From Streptomyces chromofuscus (GTDB taxonomy: Bacteria; Actinomycetota; Actinomycetes; Streptomycetales; Streptomycetaceae), in the NCBI RefSeq assembly GCF_015160875.1, contig NZ_CP063374.1, positions 682,001 through 746,000 of the forward strand: a stretch of DNA of 64,000 nt, read 5' to 3'. Positions within the stretch are counted from its first letter, which is position 1, and each line of letters opens with the position of its first letter. The translations under genes were made by a program, and so were the position numbers. Of this stretch, positions 63,516 through 64,000 are shown one piece after another. The notes under the pieces were generated by a model. That model did not search any database, was not told the origin of the DNA, and worked only from the letters and a program-made list of their open reading frames with translations.

Positions 63516-64000
63516 CTACGCGCCCTTTTCGTTCGCGGCGAAGAAGTCGGCGGTGCGCCCCGCGAACCACGCCGGGTCGTCCACCCACGGATAGTGCCCG
63601 GCGCCGGGCTGCACGGCGACCTCGGCGTTCGGGAAGACCTCGGCGGTGCGGCGGGCGAGTCCGGGGCGCGGGCCGCCGTCGAGTTCGCCGGCGTACACGA
63701 GGACCGGGGCGGTCAGCGTGGCGAGCGCGGCGCGGGTCGCGGGCGGGTCGTAGGCGCCCTCGGCGCCGTACCGGTCCGCGGCCTCCTCGTTGCTCTCCTC
63801 CTCGTCCCGCCGGGCATGCGCGGCGGCCGCCTCGTCCCAGCGCCCGTAGAAGAACGGGATGAACGCCGGGTCGAAGTCGCCGCCCTGGAGCAGCCACCTC
63901 TCGAACGCCGGATACGCCGCTGCGAACCACGGCTCGCCCGTGCGAAGCCGTGCGGCGGCCAGCCGGTCCTCGGTCGTCGCCGGCATGCCCAGCGCCCAGG
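63516..64000 (-). CDS. Alpha/beta hydrolase, C-terminal part (runs off the window)
   Basis: The visible 161 residues are the cap and C-terminal half of an alpha/beta hydrolase, continuing beyond the right edge (the frame is open through 64000 with ...WALGMPATTEDR). The catalytic Asp is in LVYAGELDGGPRPG and the His in QPGAGHYPWVDDPAWF. The nucleophile Ser lies outside the window. The pattern fits proline-iminopeptidase-like or haloalkane-dehalogenase-like hydrolases; the substrate is unknown. Confidence 0.85.
   Translation of the reverse strand, partial: WALGMPATTEDRLAAARLRTGEPWFAAAYPAFERWLLQGGDFDPAFIPFFYGRWDEAAAAHARRDEEESNEEAADRYGAEGAYDPPATRAALATLTAPVLVYAGELDGGPRPGLARRTAEVFPNAEVAVQPGAGHYPWVDDPAWFAGRTADFFAANEKGA

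Overview
The window is chromosomal DNA of a Streptomyces species. The evidence is very high G+C, a melC1-melC2 tyrosinase pair, a sortase-anchored long chaplin, an SsgA-like sporulation protein, a popR-linked clpP pair, a streptophobe-family membrane protein, a DUF397 protein, an NsdA-type regulator and a TTA (bldA-type) leucine codon. I saw no rRNA, tRNA, CRISPR array, transposase or prophage. The mix of secreted enzymes, stand-alone oxidoreductases, intergenic tandem repeats and many decayed genes looks like an accessory chromosome arm rather than the core (inference).

Layout. 0-9.3 kb: 5' end of an FAD monooxygenase gene, the melanin operon, a large secreted peptidoglycan amidase, an M1 peptidase, a CAP-domain secreted protein, a small Asp/Gly-rich secreted protein, RNase HI and a VOC protein. 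9.5-14.8 kb: alcohol dehydrogenase, phytase-like esterase, SGNH lipoprotein, VOC protein, epoxide hydrolase. 14.8-18.5 kb: a PopR-type control region with two abutting palindromes, two clpP genes, popR with a Leu-Ala-Ala tail, then a SigB/F-type sigma factor convergent with an anti-sigma-type ATPase. 18.6-25.9 kb: DUF6777 protein, streptophobe protein, Ser/Thr kinase, SH3-like protein and a double-FHA ABC transporter, probably one envelope signalling/transport module. 26-36.9 kb: DUF1905, aldo/keto reductase divergent from LysR, a 70-bp repeat array, DinB protein, adenosine deaminase, a three-subunit molybdenum hydroxylase resembling PaoABC, and a chloroperoxidase-type hydrolase.

37-49 kb: PI-PLC-like protein, a GH19 chitinase gene broken by an in-frame stop, saccharopine-dehydrogenase-like protein, PolX, acyl-CoA dehydrogenase-like protein, SPW membrane protein, ArsR-SRPBCC fusion, nucleoside deaminase, a 72-bp repeat array and the chaplin. 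49-64 kb: tripeptidyl-aminopeptidase-like hydrolase, baeRF3 protein, Gfo/Idh/MocA oxidoreductase, SsgA-like protein, PAS-SpoIIE phosphatase, NsdA-like regulator divergent from a TTA-containing phosphotransferase-fold gene, a second copy of the amidase, a tandem universal stress protein, DUF397 and the 3' part of an alpha/beta hydrolase.

Two themes stand out. Regulated proteolysis and phospho-signalling genes lie at 14.8-25.4 kb. At least eight recognisable gene remnants occur at 31.2, 35.6, 37.1, 38.8-39.5, 42.5-43.0, 45.2-45.6 and 63.1 kb. The remnants could be real decay or, for the single-frameshift ones, sequence errors; the most truncated ones cannot be explained by single-base errors. 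All calls were made by reading translations and DNA by eye; no database search was run.
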